Assembly: GCF_001905885.1 (NCBI RefSeq)
Contig: NZ_LIYH01000009.1
Span: forward strand, 248,001 to 312,000
DNA length: 64,000 bases
Reading direction: 5' to 3'
Source: Streptomyces sp. CB03234
GTDB lineage: Bacteria > Actinomycetota > Actinomycetes > Streptomycetales > Streptomycetaceae
This document shows, piece after piece, positions 7,182 to 15,669 of this stretch. Each line of letters begins with the position of its first letter. The first letter of the stretch is position 1. The notes under the pieces were generated by a model, which was given only the letters and a program-made list of their open reading frames with translations, was not told the DNA's origin and did not search any database. The translations under genes and the position numbers were made by a program.

Positions 7182-8408
7182 GTGAACGCTGCATCGGGCG
7201 GAGGCAGAGCGGATGTCTCGACCGGCCGCGCTTACGCCGGCGAGATACCCGCTCCTCGCCTGGCGCGGGGCATCACCGTCTTCGCGGTGATGTGCTTCGT
7301 GCTCATCCTGGTCACGAACATGGTGTCCGAGAAACCCGGCACGTTGAAGCTGGTCGTGTTTCTCGTGTGCATCGCCGTCATCGGCGTCCTGCAGTTCCTG
7401 CACTCCTCTCGCGGCGCACGCAGGTGGCCGCTGAAGGTCAGGGCCGCGACGCTGGGGGTGCAGGCCGCCGCCACCTTCGTGCCCCCGCTCGCCTTCGAGT
7501 TCACCTGGGGCTCGATGTGGGGGTGCCTGGCCGGTTCCCTGCTGCTGTTGCTGCCCCGCCGGGCGGGGCTGAGCCTGTTCGCGCTGTGCGTGGCCACCTC
7601 GGTGGCGTTCGCCGTCCGGTCGGCGCCGGACGTGCTGTACATCGTGTACCTCGTCCAGTCGACCATCCTCTCCGCCCTGGTCATCTACGGCTTCACCAAG
7701 CTCGCCGACCTGGTCGACGAGGTCCACTCGTCGCGGGCCGAGCTGGCGCGGATGGCCGTCACCCAGGAGCGGCTGCGGTTCTCCCGGGACCTGCACGACC
7801 TGCTCGGGTACAGCCTGTCCGCGCTCACCCTCAAGGGTGAGCTGATCCACCGGCTGATCCTCACCAGACCCGGGCAGGCCCGCCAGGAGACCTCCGGGCT
7901 GCTGGAGGTCGCCCGGCAGGCGCTCGCCGATGTGCGGCTGGTCGCCAGCGGCTACCGGGAGATGTCGCTGCGGGGCGAGGCGGAGTCGGCGGTCGGCATC
8001 CTTCAGGCCGCAGACATCCGGGTGGAGCTGGCGATGGACCACGGCCGGCTGCACCCCCTGGTGGACACGGTGCTCGCCACCGCGCTGCGCGAAGGCGTCA
8101 CCAATGTCCTGCGCCACAGCAAGGTGCAGACGTGCCGGATCGCGGCAGCCGTGGACGGGGAGACGGTACGCCTCTCACTGGTCAACGACGGCGTGGGCGA
8201 GCAGGACCGGAACGGGGTCCCCCCGCTGCACAGCGGAAGCGGACTGAACAATCTGCGTACGCGGACGGAGGCCGTCGGCGGGCGTCTCGACGCCGGAGTA
8301 CGTGAGGACGGCTGCTTCCACCTTGAGGTCACGGCACCCTTGAGGCCGTGTGGCAACGAGACGGCCGGGGGAGGGCCGGCCGTGAGTCTGGGCGGTGCCG
8401 CGGCATGA
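7182..8408 (+). CDS. NarL-type sensor histidine kinase
   Basis: 408-residue membrane kinase. The GTG at 7182 is chosen because GAGGAG precedes it. Several hydrophobic membrane segments fill residues about 30-180. A HisKA_3 dimerisation box follows, with phospho-acceptor His205 in RFSRDLHDLLGYSLSALT. The HATPase region includes EGVTNVLRHSK and GSGLNNLRTR. It lies 87 bp after the cyclodehydratase and just before its response regulator, so it may sense the RiPP product or an envelope signal; that link is positional only. Confidence 0.9.
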   Translation: MNAASGGGRADVSTGRAYAGEIPAPRLARGITVFAVMCFVLILVTNMVSEKPGTLKLVVFLVCIAVIGVLQFLHSSRGARRWPLKVRAATLGVQAAATFVPPLAFEFTWGSMWGCLAGSLLLLLPRRAGLSLFALCVATSVAFAVRSAPDVLYIVYLVQSTILSALVIYGFTKLADLVDEVHSSRAELARMAVTQERLRFSRDLHDLLGYSLSALTLKGELIHRLILTRPGQARQETSGLLEVARQALADVRLVASGYREMSLRGEAESAVGILQAADIRVELAMDHGRLHPLVDTVLATALREGVTNVLRHSKVQTCRIAAAVDGETVRLSLVNDGVGEQDRNGVPPLHSGSGLNNLRTRTEAVGGRLDAGVREDGCFHLEVTAPLRPCGNETAGGGPAVSLGGAAA

Positions 8409-8443
8409 TCTGACCGCGGGAACGATGGGTGGGGGGACTGACG

Positions 8444-9058
8444 TTGCTGGATGTGAAGATCCTGCTCGCCGAAGACGTGCACATGATCCGGGGTGCACTC
8501 ATCGCGCTGCTGGAACTGGAAGCCGATCTGAAGGTGGTGGCCTCGGTCGACCGGGGGGACAAGATCGTGGAGGTGGCTCTGGCGTCGCGCCCCGATGTGG
8601 CCGTCATCGACATCGACCTGCCCGGCATGGACGGGCTCACCGCCGCCGGCAGGCTGCGCGAGCAGCTGCCCAGCTGCCGGACCCTGATCCTGACCAGTCT
8701 GGGCCGCCCGGGCACACTGCGCAGAGCCCTGGCCCTCCAGGTCACCGGTTTCCTGCTGAAGGACTCGCCGTCGGACCAGCTCGCCATGGCCGTACGGTCG
8801 GTGGCCGCGGGCCGGCGCGTGGTCGACCCGCAGCTGGCCCTGACGGCCTGGGACTCCCCCGAGAACCCGCTCTCGCCCCGGGAGGTGGAGGTGCTACGCC
8901 TGGCCGCCGGGGGCGCGGACGCCGCCGAGATCGCCGGGTGCCTGTTCCTCTCCAAGGGCACCGTCCGCAACTACCTGACGGCCATCGTCAGCAAGCTCGG
9001 GGCCCGCAACCGCATCGACGCCGTACGGATCGCCGAAGAGGCCGGCTGGATACCCTGA
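8444..9058 (+). CDS. LuxR-family response regulator
   Basis: About 204 residues. The receiver domain has the acidic pair ED near residue 10, phospho-acceptor Asp56 in VIDIDLPGMDG and Lys in LLKDSPSDQ. The C-terminal LuxR helix-turn-helix reads LSPREVEVLRLAAGG...LSKGTVRNYL. I prefer the TTG at 8444 because GGTGGGGGGA is six bases upstream; a GTG at 8429 is also open. It is the cognate partner of the preceding kinase. Its 3' end overlaps the convergent PPTase gene by 165 bp. Confidence 0.88.
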   Translation: MLDVKILLAEDVHMIRGALIALLELEADLKVVASVDRGDKIVEVALASRPDVAVIDIDLPGMDGLTAAGRLREQLPSCRTLILTSLGRPGTLRRALALQVTGFLLKDSPSDQLAMAVRSVAAGRRVVDPQLALTAWDSPENPLSPREVEVLRLAAGGADAAEIAGCLFLSKGTVRNYLTAIVSKLGARNRIDAVRIAEEAGWIP

Positions 9059-9886
9059 CCCCGGTCCGCCGAGCAGGACGTCGAGGAAACCTTTATCCAG
9101 GGTGGTGCCGACCGACAGGTCCCGCACCGCGCCGAATCCGGTGTCGTGCACGGCCACACTCACCACATAGCGTCCGCCGACCCCGAAGGTCCGGAACGAC
9201 CAGACACCCGTACTGGTCACCGGGGTGCCGTCCGGCCTGACCAGCCGCGCCCCGCCGCCGTCCTCCAGGCGGAAGCCGAACTCGGTGAAGCGGAACCGCA
9301 GTCCGGTGCCCAGCGCCTTGCTGTACGCCTCCTTCAGCGTCCACAGGCGGACCATGCCGTCGTTGCGTGCGGCGTCTCCGCCGGCGTCCAGCTGTGCCCG
9401 CTCGTACGGCGTGAGGGCCTGCGACTCGGAACCGGTGCCCGACAGTCTGCGGTCGGCGCGCTCGACGTCCACGCCCAGCCGGCCGCTGCGGGTGATCCCG
9501 ACGACGATCAGCTCCTCGGTGTGGCTGAGGCTGACGTCGATCTGGTCGCAGCCGCGCACATACGGCCTGCCGCCCTGGAGATAGGCCAGATCGACCAGCT
9601 CCGCCTCCGTCTCGATGGCCATGGCCGCCGCGCGGCGCAGGAGCAGGCGGGAGGCGGCGAACCGTTCCCGCAGCCGGGGCTGGGCGAAGCTCTGGTAGCG
9701 GTGCCAGTCCCGGCCGAGCAGTCCGCGCAGCCGCTCGGGCGGCATGGAGCCGGGCAGCCAGTCGTCCAGCCAGCCGTGGACGACCACCGTCCCGGTACGG
9801 GTCAGCTGCCCGTACGCCTCCTCCCAGGGGCCGTCGACGGCCCGGACCCGCAGCGGTGTCCCGACCGCCGCGGCGTGGCCCGTCAT
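8894..9886 (-). CDS. Sfp-type 4'-phosphopantetheinyl transferase
   Basis: 330 residues. It transfers phosphopantetheine from CoA to carrier-protein serines. Family motifs are GRPYVRGCDQIDVSLSHTEEL, GRLGVDVERADR (metal-binding Asp/Glu) and RLWTLKEAYSKALGTGL. It is the last gene of the FAAL/acyl-CoA dehydrogenase/ACP-AT operon, its ATG immediately after the ACP-AT stop, so it probably activates that ACP and the PKS ACP. The recognisable domain ends near residue 260. The remaining reading frame runs 165 bp into the convergent response-regulator gene and looks non-homologous. No earlier in-frame stop is visible. Confidence 0.88.
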   Translation of the reverse strand: MTGHAAAVGTPLRVRAVDGPWEEAYGQLTRTGTVVVHGWLDDWLPGSMPPERLRGLLGRDWHRYQSFAQPRLRERFAASRLLLRRAAAMAIETEAELVDLAYLQGGRPYVRGCDQIDVSLSHTEELIVVGITRSGRLGVDVERADRRLSGTGSESQALTPYERAQLDAGGDAARNDGMVRLWTLKEAYSKALGTGLRFRFTEFGFRLEDGGGARLVRPDGTPVTSTGVWSFRTFGVGGRYVVSVAVHDTGFGAVRDLSVGTTLDKGFLDVLLGGPGSGYPAGLFGDPYGVDAVAGPELADDGRQVVADGALGEEQAPGDLGGVRAPGGQA

Positions 9887-9887
9887 C

Positions 9888-11129
9888 TCACGCCCCCGCG
9901 AACGACGAGGCGAACGGGCTGGCGCCCAGCTCGACCAGCATGTCCGCGAAGTGCAGCGCCCCGGTCTGCGGACCGCGGCAGGCGCTGAGGCAGACCGGTC
10001 CCGCGGTGCCTCCCATCCGCCGGACGAACGGGGTGAGGATGGTGCGCGGGCCGATCTCCACCACATGGGTCGGGGTCTGCTGGTCGAGCAGCAGCCGGGC
10101 GGTCTCGGCGAACCGCACCGGCGCGGTGATGTGCTCGGCCCAGTACGGACCGTAGAGCGGTTCGGTGGTGAACCGGCCGCGCACCGTGGAGTAGAACGGG
10201 ACGCGGGCGGCCGTGCCGGGCAGCCGCCTGGCCACCGCCTCGAACCGGGGCACCATCGGCTCCATCTGCGGGGAGTGGAAGGCGTGGGTCACGGCCAGCC
10301 GGCGGCAGGCGATCCCCCGGGCCTCGAGGGCGGCCCGGATGCGTTCCAGTCCGGCGTCGTCACCGGACAGCACGGTCGCGCGGGCGGCGTTGACCGCGCC
10401 GATGCCGACGCCCGGCTCGTTCCGCATCAGCCGCGCGGCCTCCTCCGGGGTGGCGCAGGTGGCCATCATCCCGCCGCCCGAGGGCAGGTACTGCATGAAC
10501 GCGCCGCGCAGCGCCACCAGCTTCGCGGCATCGTCCAGGGTGAGGGCGCCGGCGACGGTGGCCGCGGCGAACTCGCCGATGCCGTGGCCCAGTACGGCCA
10601 CCGGGAGGACCCCGGCGTCCTCCAGGCAGCGGCCCATGGCGTACTCCACGGCGAACACGGCGGGCTGGGTGAAGGCCGTCCGGTGGATGCGCAGGTCCCC
10701 GCCGAGCATCATGTCCACCACCGACAGGCCGGTGTAGGGCAGCAGCGCCTCGCACGCCTCGTTCAGATGGGTCCGGTACGCCGTGTGCTCCCGGTAGAGC
10801 CCCGCGGCCATGAACGGGTGCTGGGCGCCCTGGCCGGCGAAGACGAACGCGGCCCGGACCTGGTTGAGGCTGCCGGGGTGGGTGTCACGCGAGGCCAGGC
10901 AGCGGGCCAGGGCCGACACGGTCGGGTACTCCCACAGGTCGGTGGGGTCGAGCAGCGGCCCGAACTCCTCCTCGATGTCCCCGTACAGGTTGAGCGCGGC
11001 GACGGAGTCCAGCCCTTGCGAGGTCAGGGGTACGTCCTCGTCCACGGGCCCGCCCCGGTAGCGCTCCAGGCGCTCCCTCAGCCACGCGGCGTAGGCCTGC
11101 TCGGACGGGTCCGGATGCTGTTCGGACAT
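9888..11129 (-). CDS. ACP-acyltransferase didomain protein, AT nucleophile Ser replaced by Gly
   Basis: 413 residues starting at the ATG after GAGGAAAGGG. Residues 10-80 are an acyl carrier protein with attachment Ser42 in SQGLDSVAALNLYGDIEEEFG. Residues about 93-390 are an FabD-like acyltransferase (AAFVFAGQGAQ; THAFHSPQMEPMVP). The nucleophile motif GHSxGE reads GHGIGE, with Gly183 (codon GGC) in place of the catalytic serine, so the domain should not form the normal acyl-serine intermediate. The partner His region is intact. It lies between the acyl-CoA dehydrogenase and PPTase genes; the ACP is probably the substrate carrier of the FAAL. The AT may be structural, an acceptor platform, or evolved to another role. 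Confidence 0.88.
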   Translation of the reverse strand: MSEQHPDPSEQAYAAWLRERLERYRGGPVDEDVPLTSQGLDSVAALNLYGDIEEEFGPLLDPTDLWEYPTVSALARCLASRDTHPGSLNQVRAAFVFAGQGAQHPFMAAGLYREHTAYRTHLNEACEALLPYTGLSVVDMMLGGDLRIHRTAFTQPAVFAVEYAMGRCLEDAGVLPVAVLGHGIGEFAAATVAGALTLDDAAKLVALRGAFMQYLPSGGGMMATCATPEEAARLMRNEPGVGIGAVNAARATVLSGDDAGLERIRAALEARGIACRRLAVTHAFHSPQMEPMVPRFEAVARRLPGTAARVPFYSTVRGRFTTEPLYGPYWAEHITAPVRFAETARLLLDQQTPTHVVEIGPRTILTPFVRRMGGTAGPVCLSACRGPQTGALHFADMLVELGASPFASSFAGA

Positions 11130-11172
11130 GGTCTGTCCCTTTCCTCGGTTCGGGCGGGTACCGCCTGGGTCG

Positions 11173-12897
11173 TCAGGCCAGTGCCGAGCCGTACAGGTCG
11201 TAGCTGCGCCGCCCGGACAGCCGGGCCAGCGCCTCGGCGAGGACCCGCCGCTCGCTCTCCTCCGGCCGGTCGGGCAGCGGCAGCCCCAGGCGCCCGCAGG
11301 TGCGGTACAGGGTGGCCGTCGGCCAGGCCGGGTCGGCCAGGAAGGTGCCGTCCCGCTGCTCCTGCCAGACGCCGAGGCAGGCCGCGGCGGCCAGCACCAG
11401 CGTGTAGCGGTCGGCGAGGCTGAAGCTGCGCGGGCTCGCCAGGGCGGCCCGGTCGCCGGGGGTGATCCGGCTGAACAGCGTGCGCAGCTCGTCGAGTTCG
11501 GTGGTGAGCCGGCGGACCAGGAACCGCAGGGCGCCCAGGCAGTCCTGGTGCCGGGCGGACACGGCCATGGTCTCCAGCCGGTCGGTGCAGGCCACCAGGG
11601 TCGCCGCGAGCGGATCACCGTCGCCGAGCAGCGCGGGCGCGGCGAGGTCGAGCGGCGGCAGGCCGCCGTCCGGCCGGAACAGGGCGGGCGGCGGCTCGGG
11701 GTCGGCGAACCAGGCGTGCCGGGCGAAGAAGGGCAGCTGCGGAAGGATGCTGACCTGGCGCCCGGCGCTGCCGGCGTGCCCGAGGGAGGTCACGGGCAGG
11801 TCCCGCAGCTGCTTCTGGAACATGCCGTACGTGCCGTCCTCGGCGAAGCTCTCACCGCCGAGGACCGCCGACATCTCGTCCATCGCCTCGGTGATGATTT
11901 TTGGGGCGATATAGGCCGCGGCGGCCGCGTACGCGCTCATCTGGCGGGGCAGCAGGTGCAGTGCGCGGGTGGCCACCAGCGCCAGGCAGTCGCTGAGGAG
12001 CAGATCGAGGAAGGCCCCGGTCAGGACGGAGCGTACGTGTCTGACGTCCAGCGAGGACCGGCCGTCGGGGCGGCGACGCACCGCGAAGCGGATCACGGTC
12101 CGCAGGGCGGTGTCCGCGCCGGCGAGCACGATGGACGGGATCAGTCCGCGGACCACCAGCGAGGAGCGCAGGCTCAGTTCGTAGCCGTCGCCCGGCCGGC
12201 CGATCAGCGCCTCGGCGGGCACCGGGCAGTCGGTGACCTGCAGACCGCCGAACTCCGCGCTGCGCATCCCGCTGGTGCTGTGCCGGCCGGTGCCGGTGAT
12301 CCTGTCGGCGGGCAGCCGGCCGCGGTCGAGCAGGAGCACCGAGTGGCTGCGGCCGGCCGCGTCGTCCTGGTCGGTGAGGGCGAAGACCACCAGACCGGCG
12401 GCCCGGGAGGCGTTGGCGATGACGGACTTGCTGCCGTTGAGGACGTATCCCCCGTCGCCGGTCGGTACGGCCCGGAACTCGTCGCGGTGGAAGTCGTTGC
12501 CGTGGCCCATCTCGTGCCGGACCACGGCCAGGCGCCTGCCCTCCAGCAGCAGCCGGGCGGCCAGTTCGCGCTGCGCGTGGTCGCCGGCGGTCCACACCGG
12601 CGTGGCGGCGAAGAAGCAGTTGAGGCCGTAGCCGAAGCCGAGGGAGGCGTCGCGCCGGAAGACCGGGCGCAGCACCCGCCCCAGTACGTCGAGCCGGTCG
12701 AGCCGGCCGCCGTGCTCCACGGGGACGAACTCGGCGTTGAAGCCGTGGTCGTCCAGGACCTTCTCCGCCTCGGGGAGCACCGTGCGCAGGCTGTCGGCGT
12801 GCAGCAGGGCGTCCTGCCCCAGCGGGTTACCGGGGTCCTCCAGCGGCCCGAAGGCGCGTTCCAGGGCGTCGATGCGCTCCTCGGCGCCGCCCATCAC
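11173..12897 (-). CDS. Acyl-CoA (acyl-ACP) dehydrogenase
   Basis: 574-residue flavoprotein of the acyl-CoA dehydrogenase superfamily, which makes alpha,beta-unsaturated acyl thioesters. Recognisable segments are RRDASLGFGYGLNCFF near the N-terminus and VRHEMGHGNDF...LNGSKSVIANASRAAGLVVF in the beta domain, with helical FAD-binding segments behind. It is longer than the classical 380-residue family and has an extra C-terminal region, as in carrier-protein-dependent dehydrogenases paired with FAAL enzymes. Its GTG start overlaps the FAAL stop (GTGA). Likely role: desaturating an acyl group loaded on the ACP at 9888-11129. The substrate cannot be read from sequence. Confidence 0.82.
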   Translation of the reverse strand: MMGGAEERIDALERAFGPLEDPGNPLGQDALLHADSLRTVLPEAEKVLDDHGFNAEFVPVEHGGRLDRLDVLGRVLRPVFRRDASLGFGYGLNCFFAATPVWTAGDHAQRELAARLLLEGRRLAVVRHEMGHGNDFHRDEFRAVPTGDGGYVLNGSKSVIANASRAAGLVVFALTDQDDAAGRSHSVLLLDRGRLPADRITGTGRHSTSGMRSAEFGGLQVTDCPVPAEALIGRPGDGYELSLRSSLVVRGLIPSIVLAGADTALRTVIRFAVRRRPDGRSSLDVRHVRSVLTGAFLDLLLSDCLALVATRALHLLPRQMSAYAAAAAYIAPKIITEAMDEMSAVLGGESFAEDGTYGMFQKQLRDLPVTSLGHAGSAGRQVSILPQLPFFARHAWFADPEPPPALFRPDGGLPPLDLAAPALLGDGDPLAATLVACTDRLETMAVSARHQDCLGALRFLVRRLTTELDELRTLFSRITPGDRAALASPRSFSLADRYTLVLAAAACLGVWQEQRDGTFLADPAWPTATLYRTCGRLGLPLPDRPEESERRVLAEALARLSGRRSYDLYGSALA

Positions 12898-14630
12898 CGG
12901 TTCCCCGGCAGCAGCCGCGCCACGTCGTGGCCGATCCGCTGGTGCAGGGGCTGGATCTCCCCCCGCAGGAACAACTCCCGCATGGCGCCTCTCTCCACCT
13001 TGCCGCTGGTCGTCTTGCGCACCGTCCCCGGGCGCACCAGCAGCACTCCGCCCGTCTGCACCTCGAACTCCTCGGCCAGCCGGCTCTCCACCTCGGCGGC
13101 GAGTCCGTCGAGATCGATGTCGTACCGGCTGCGGGCCCGCAACTCCTGCACCACCACGATGTGTTCGCGCTCACCGGGTACGCCGAAGGCGGTGGCCGAG
13201 CCGAACAGGGAGCTGACCCGCTGGACCGTGCGCTCCAGATCTTGCGGGTAAAGGTTCCTCCCCGCCACCAGGATCACGTCCTTCATGCGGCCGGTGACGT
13301 AAAGCAGCCCCTCTTCGACCACTCCGAGGTCCCCGGTGCGCAGGAAGCCTTTCCGGCCGTCGGCGGTCTGCGCGCCGAAGGTCACGGAGCTCTCCGCGGG
13401 GCGGCCCCAGTAGCCGCGTACGACGCTGTCGCCGCGGACCCAGATCTCCCCTATGCGGCCGTCGGGCAGGACCTCCAGGGTTATGGGGTCGACGATCCGC
13501 AGATCGCAGGAGGCGGCTCGGCCGCAGGCGGCCACCGTCCGCTCGGGGCCGCCGCGGCGCGGGGGCCGCAGCCGGTGCGTCTCCAGCGCGGTGGCGTCCA
13601 CCGTCCGCCGCGCGGCGGGGACCTCCGGCTTCGCGGCGGCCACGAGCAGGGTGGCCTCGGCCAGGCCGTAGCAGGGGGTCAGGGCCTCCGGGCGGAGGCC
13701 GGCCGGTGCGAAGCGCTCGGCGAACGCCTGGACGGTCTCCGGGCGGATCGGCTCCCCGCCGTTGACGGCGGTCTGCCAGCAGGACAGGTCCAGGTCCGCG
13801 AGCTGCTCGTCGGTGACCCCCCGTACGCAGAGGTCGTACGCGAAGTCGGGGGCGCCGCTGAGGGTCAGACCGTACCGGGAGATGGTCTCCAGCCAGCGCA
13901 CGGGCTTCTTCAGGAACGACAGCGGCGAGAGCAGGACGGCGGTGCCGCCCAGCCAGAGTGGGTACAGCAACTGGCCGATCAGGCCCATGTCGTGGTGGAA
14001 GGGGAGCCAGCCGCCGAGGCGGGCTCCCGGCGGGGTCCGGAAGGTCCGGCCGATCGCGTCGAGATTGGCCAGGAGGTTGCGGTGGGTCACCACCGCGCCG
14101 CGCGGATCGCGGGTGGATCCGGAGGTGTACTGGAGGAACGCGATGTCGTCCGGACCCTGGTCCGGCTCGGTCAGTTCCGCGTGGTCGGTGGCCACGTCGG
14201 CGAGCAGGCAGGTGACATGGCCGTACCCGGTGCGGGCCAGCACCTGGGACACCTCGGCGGCCTCACGCGCGGAGGTGAGCACGCAGGAGGCCGTGGAGTC
14301 CTTCACGATGCCGGCGACCCGCTCGTCGTGGTGGCCCCGGCCGCCGGGGGGCGCCGCGGGTACGGCGACGACTCCCGCGTACAGGCAGGCCAGGAAGCTG
14401 GTGGCGAAGAGCCTGCGGGAGGAGTCCAGGACGACCACGCGGTCTCCCGGGGCGGTCGCCGTCTGCAGCCGGGCGGCGAGCGAGCGGGCGGCACGGTCCA
14501 GTTCCGCGTAAGCGATCTGCTCGGGCAGCAGCTGTCCGTTGTGCTCGGTCAGGAGCACCAGCGCCTCCCGGCCCGGCGCTTCGGCCGCTCGGGCCTGGAC
14601 GCGTTCGGTGAACGTCCGGTAACCGGTCAC
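12894..14630 (-). CDS. Fatty-acyl-AMP ligase (FAAL-type adenylating enzyme)
   Basis: 578 residues from the GTG at 14630 after AGGGGGAGG. ANL-superfamily motifs are LQYTSGSTRDPRGAVVTHRN (P-loop like), GWLPFHHDMGLIGQLL, PCYGLAEATLLV, LRTGDLGVVEEGLLYVTGR and RNLYPQDLERTV. The FHHDMGLIG stretch and overall form match FAALs, which load acids as adenylates directly onto carrier proteins without CoA. It is first in the operon FAAL, dehydrogenase, ACP-AT, PPTase, and is driven by a SARP promoter. It probably starts a dedicated acyl-ACP for the polyketide starter or side chain. FAAL versus CoA ligase is judged by eye only. Confidence 0.88.
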   Translation of the reverse strand: MTGYRTFTERVQARAAEAPGREALVLLTEHNGQLLPEQIAYAELDRAARSLAARLQTATAPGDRVVVLDSSRRLFATSFLACLYAGVVAVPAAPPGGRGHHDERVAGIVKDSTASCVLTSAREAAEVSQVLARTGYGHVTCLLADVATDHAELTEPDQGPDDIAFLQYTSGSTRDPRGAVVTHRNLLANLDAIGRTFRTPPGARLGGWLPFHHDMGLIGQLLYPLWLGGTAVLLSPLSFLKKPVRWLETISRYGLTLSGAPDFAYDLCVRGVTDEQLADLDLSCWQTAVNGGEPIRPETVQAFAERFAPAGLRPEALTPCYGLAEATLLVAAAKPEVPAARRTVDATALETHRLRPPRRGGPERTVAACGRAASCDLRIVDPITLEVLPDGRIGEIWVRGDSVVRGYWGRPAESSVTFGAQTADGRKGFLRTGDLGVVEEGLLYVTGRMKDVILVAGRNLYPQDLERTVQRVSSLFGSATAFGVPGEREHIVVVQELRARSRYDIDLDGLAAEVESRLAEEFEVQTGGVLLVRPGTVRKTTSGKVERGAMRELFLRGEIQPLHQRIGHDVARLLPGNR

Positions 14631-14690
14631 GCCTCCCCCTTGGATGTCGTGCGGCGGGTCACCCGGTGGGGGCCGGCCGCGGATGGCTGG

Positions 14691-14722
14691 ACGGTAGGAA
14701 CGCCTGCTCGAAGGCGGCTCGA
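14691..14722 (-). promoter_or_regulatory. SARP promoter of the FAAL operon
   Basis: Minus strand: TCGAGCC, 4 nt, TCGAGCA, 8 nt (GGCGTTCC), -10 TACCGT at 14691-14696. Perfect match to the 11-bp pitch and 8-bp gap seen before KS-alpha. Confidence 0.82.
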
Positions 14723-14736
14723 CCGCCCCCGGACCG

Positions 14737-14937
14737 TCACCGCCCCGACCAGTCCACGGCAGGCCGGCGTGCGCGGCCGCGCACACTCCAGTCGGCGTAC
14801 GCGGCCGGGGCCCCGGCCTCCTGCTGCTCGGTGGCGCCGGCCGGCCTCAGCAGGGCGAGCAGCACCGTGGTGAGGGCTGCGAGTTCCTCCGCGTCGGGCT
14901 GTCCGCGCACCACCCTGAAAGCTGTCTGTTCGTCCAT
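14737..14937 (-). CDS. Acyl-CoA carboxylase epsilon subunit
   Basis: 66 residues beginning MDEQTAFRVVRGQPDAEELA, then ALTTVLLALL and a short tail with a conserved-looking W. This is the form of actinobacterial AccE/PccE epsilon subunits, which bind and activate the beta carboxyltransferase. Its natural partner is the beta subunit at 1699-3288, 11 kb away. The ATG at 14937 has no Shine-Dalgarno. A SARP promoter places its -10 (CACGCT) six bases upstream, exactly as for the beta gene, so both should be leaderless and co-controlled. An in-frame GTG upstream at 14988 lacks an RBS and would lie upstream of the transcript start. Confidence 0.8.
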   Translation of the reverse strand: MDEQTAFRVVRGQPDAEELAALTTVLLALLRPAGATEQQEAGAPAAYADWSVRGRARRPAVDWSGR

Positions 14938-14943
14938 GCAGGC

Positions 14944-14975
14944 AGCGTGCGCCGGGTCGCTCGAGGGGGGCTCGG
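14944..14975 (-). promoter_or_regulatory. SARP promoter of the epsilon subunit gene, leaderless geometry
   Basis: Minus strand: CCGAGCC, 4 nt, TCGAGCG, 8 nt (ACCCGGCG), -10 CACGCT, then GCCTGC and ATG at 14937. Same spacing to the start codon as the carboxylase beta promoter. Confidence 0.72.
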
Positions 14976-14988
14976 GCTGGGAACGCAC

Positions 14989-15019
14989 GGAAGCCGGGGA
15001 CGTCTCGTCCCCGGCTTCC
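14989..15019 (-). terminator. Terminator after the aromatase/oxygenase operon
   Basis: Perfect 14-bp stem (ggaagccggggacg / cgtccccggcttcc) with a 3-nt loop, 20 bp after the stop of the 15040-15669 gene. Confidence 0.8.
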
Positions 15020-15039
15020 CTCCCGCTGGACCTCCTGGG

Positions 15040-15669
15040 TCAGCCGATCACCCGCTCGTACGCCACGTGGCGGGTGCGCTCGGTGGTGACCTCGGCGACC
15101 TCGCTGAGCGCGGCGAGCGCGGCCCGGTACTCGGCGTCGGCCAGCGCCCGGTCGCAGTTCTCGGTGTCGCGCCACCACTGGATGCCGGTGTACGTCATCG
15201 GGCGCAGGGTGGAGCGCATCAGGTCGCTGCCGCCGAAGCCGCCCAGTTGCGTGCAGCGCTCCCCCACCTCGTCGAAGCGCTTCTCGAACGTCCGCCGGTC
15301 ACCGGTGACCCGCGCCCAGGTCAGTACGACGTTCTCGGCACCGACCACGGCGTTCTCGCGCAGCACCCGCTGAACGCTGAGCGCCTGGTCGGCCTCCGTC
15401 TCCACCATCTCACCGAGCCGCTGGACGTGGTCCAGGAAGGTGTCGTCGTGCACGGTGCCGAGGAATCCGCGCAGACTCCTCCAGTGGCCCATGTGGACGT
15501 ACTCCTGGGGCCGGTCGACGAGGCGGACGGTCACCAGGAAGTGGAAGTCCTGCCGGCGCCGGATGTACTGGGAGTGGTCGCGGAACTCCCGCTCGAAGGT
15601 GCCGGTGTCGCCTTTGACGGTGAACCGGTTGATGACGGTGACCGGTCCGCCCAGGTCACGATGCGGCAT
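15040..15669 (-). CDS. Tandem antibiotic-biosynthesis-monooxygenase (ABM) domain protein
   Basis: 209 residues starting MPHRDLGG at 15669, inside the 3' end of the aromatase gene (14-bp overlap). Two ferredoxin-like ABM repeats are visible. Repeat 1 is about 10-95 (VTVINRFTVKGDTGTFEREF ... EYVHMGHWRS). Repeat 2 is about 105-205 (NVVLTWARVTGDRRTFEKRF ... GIQWWRD). ABM proteins in aromatic polyketide pathways are cofactor-free anthrone-type oxygenases, and some act as cyclases. Coupling to the aromatase/cyclase suggests early oxidation of the freshly cyclised polyketide to a quinone. Which repeat is catalytic cannot be told. Confidence 0.78.
   Translation of the reverse strand: MPHRDLGGPVTVINRFTVKGDTGTFEREFRDHSQYIRRRQDFHFLVTVRLVDRPQEYVHMGHWRSLRGFLGTVHDDTFLDHVQRLGEMVETEADQALSVQRVLRENAVVGAENVVLTWARVTGDRRTFEKRFDEVGERCTQLGGFGGSDLMRSTLRPMTYTGIQWWRDTENCDRALADAEYRAALAALSEVAEVTTERTRHVAYERVIG

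Noticed and set aside
6243..8117. 624-codon minus-strand frame opposite the YcaO and kinase genes
   Set aside because: Composition is Arg/Gln/Gly-rich without motifs, and the plus strand encodes recognisable domains.
14737..14988. Longer start (GTG at 14988) for the carboxylase epsilon subunit
   Set aside because: No ribosome-binding site, lies in the upstream terminator hairpin and upstream of the predicted transcript start.
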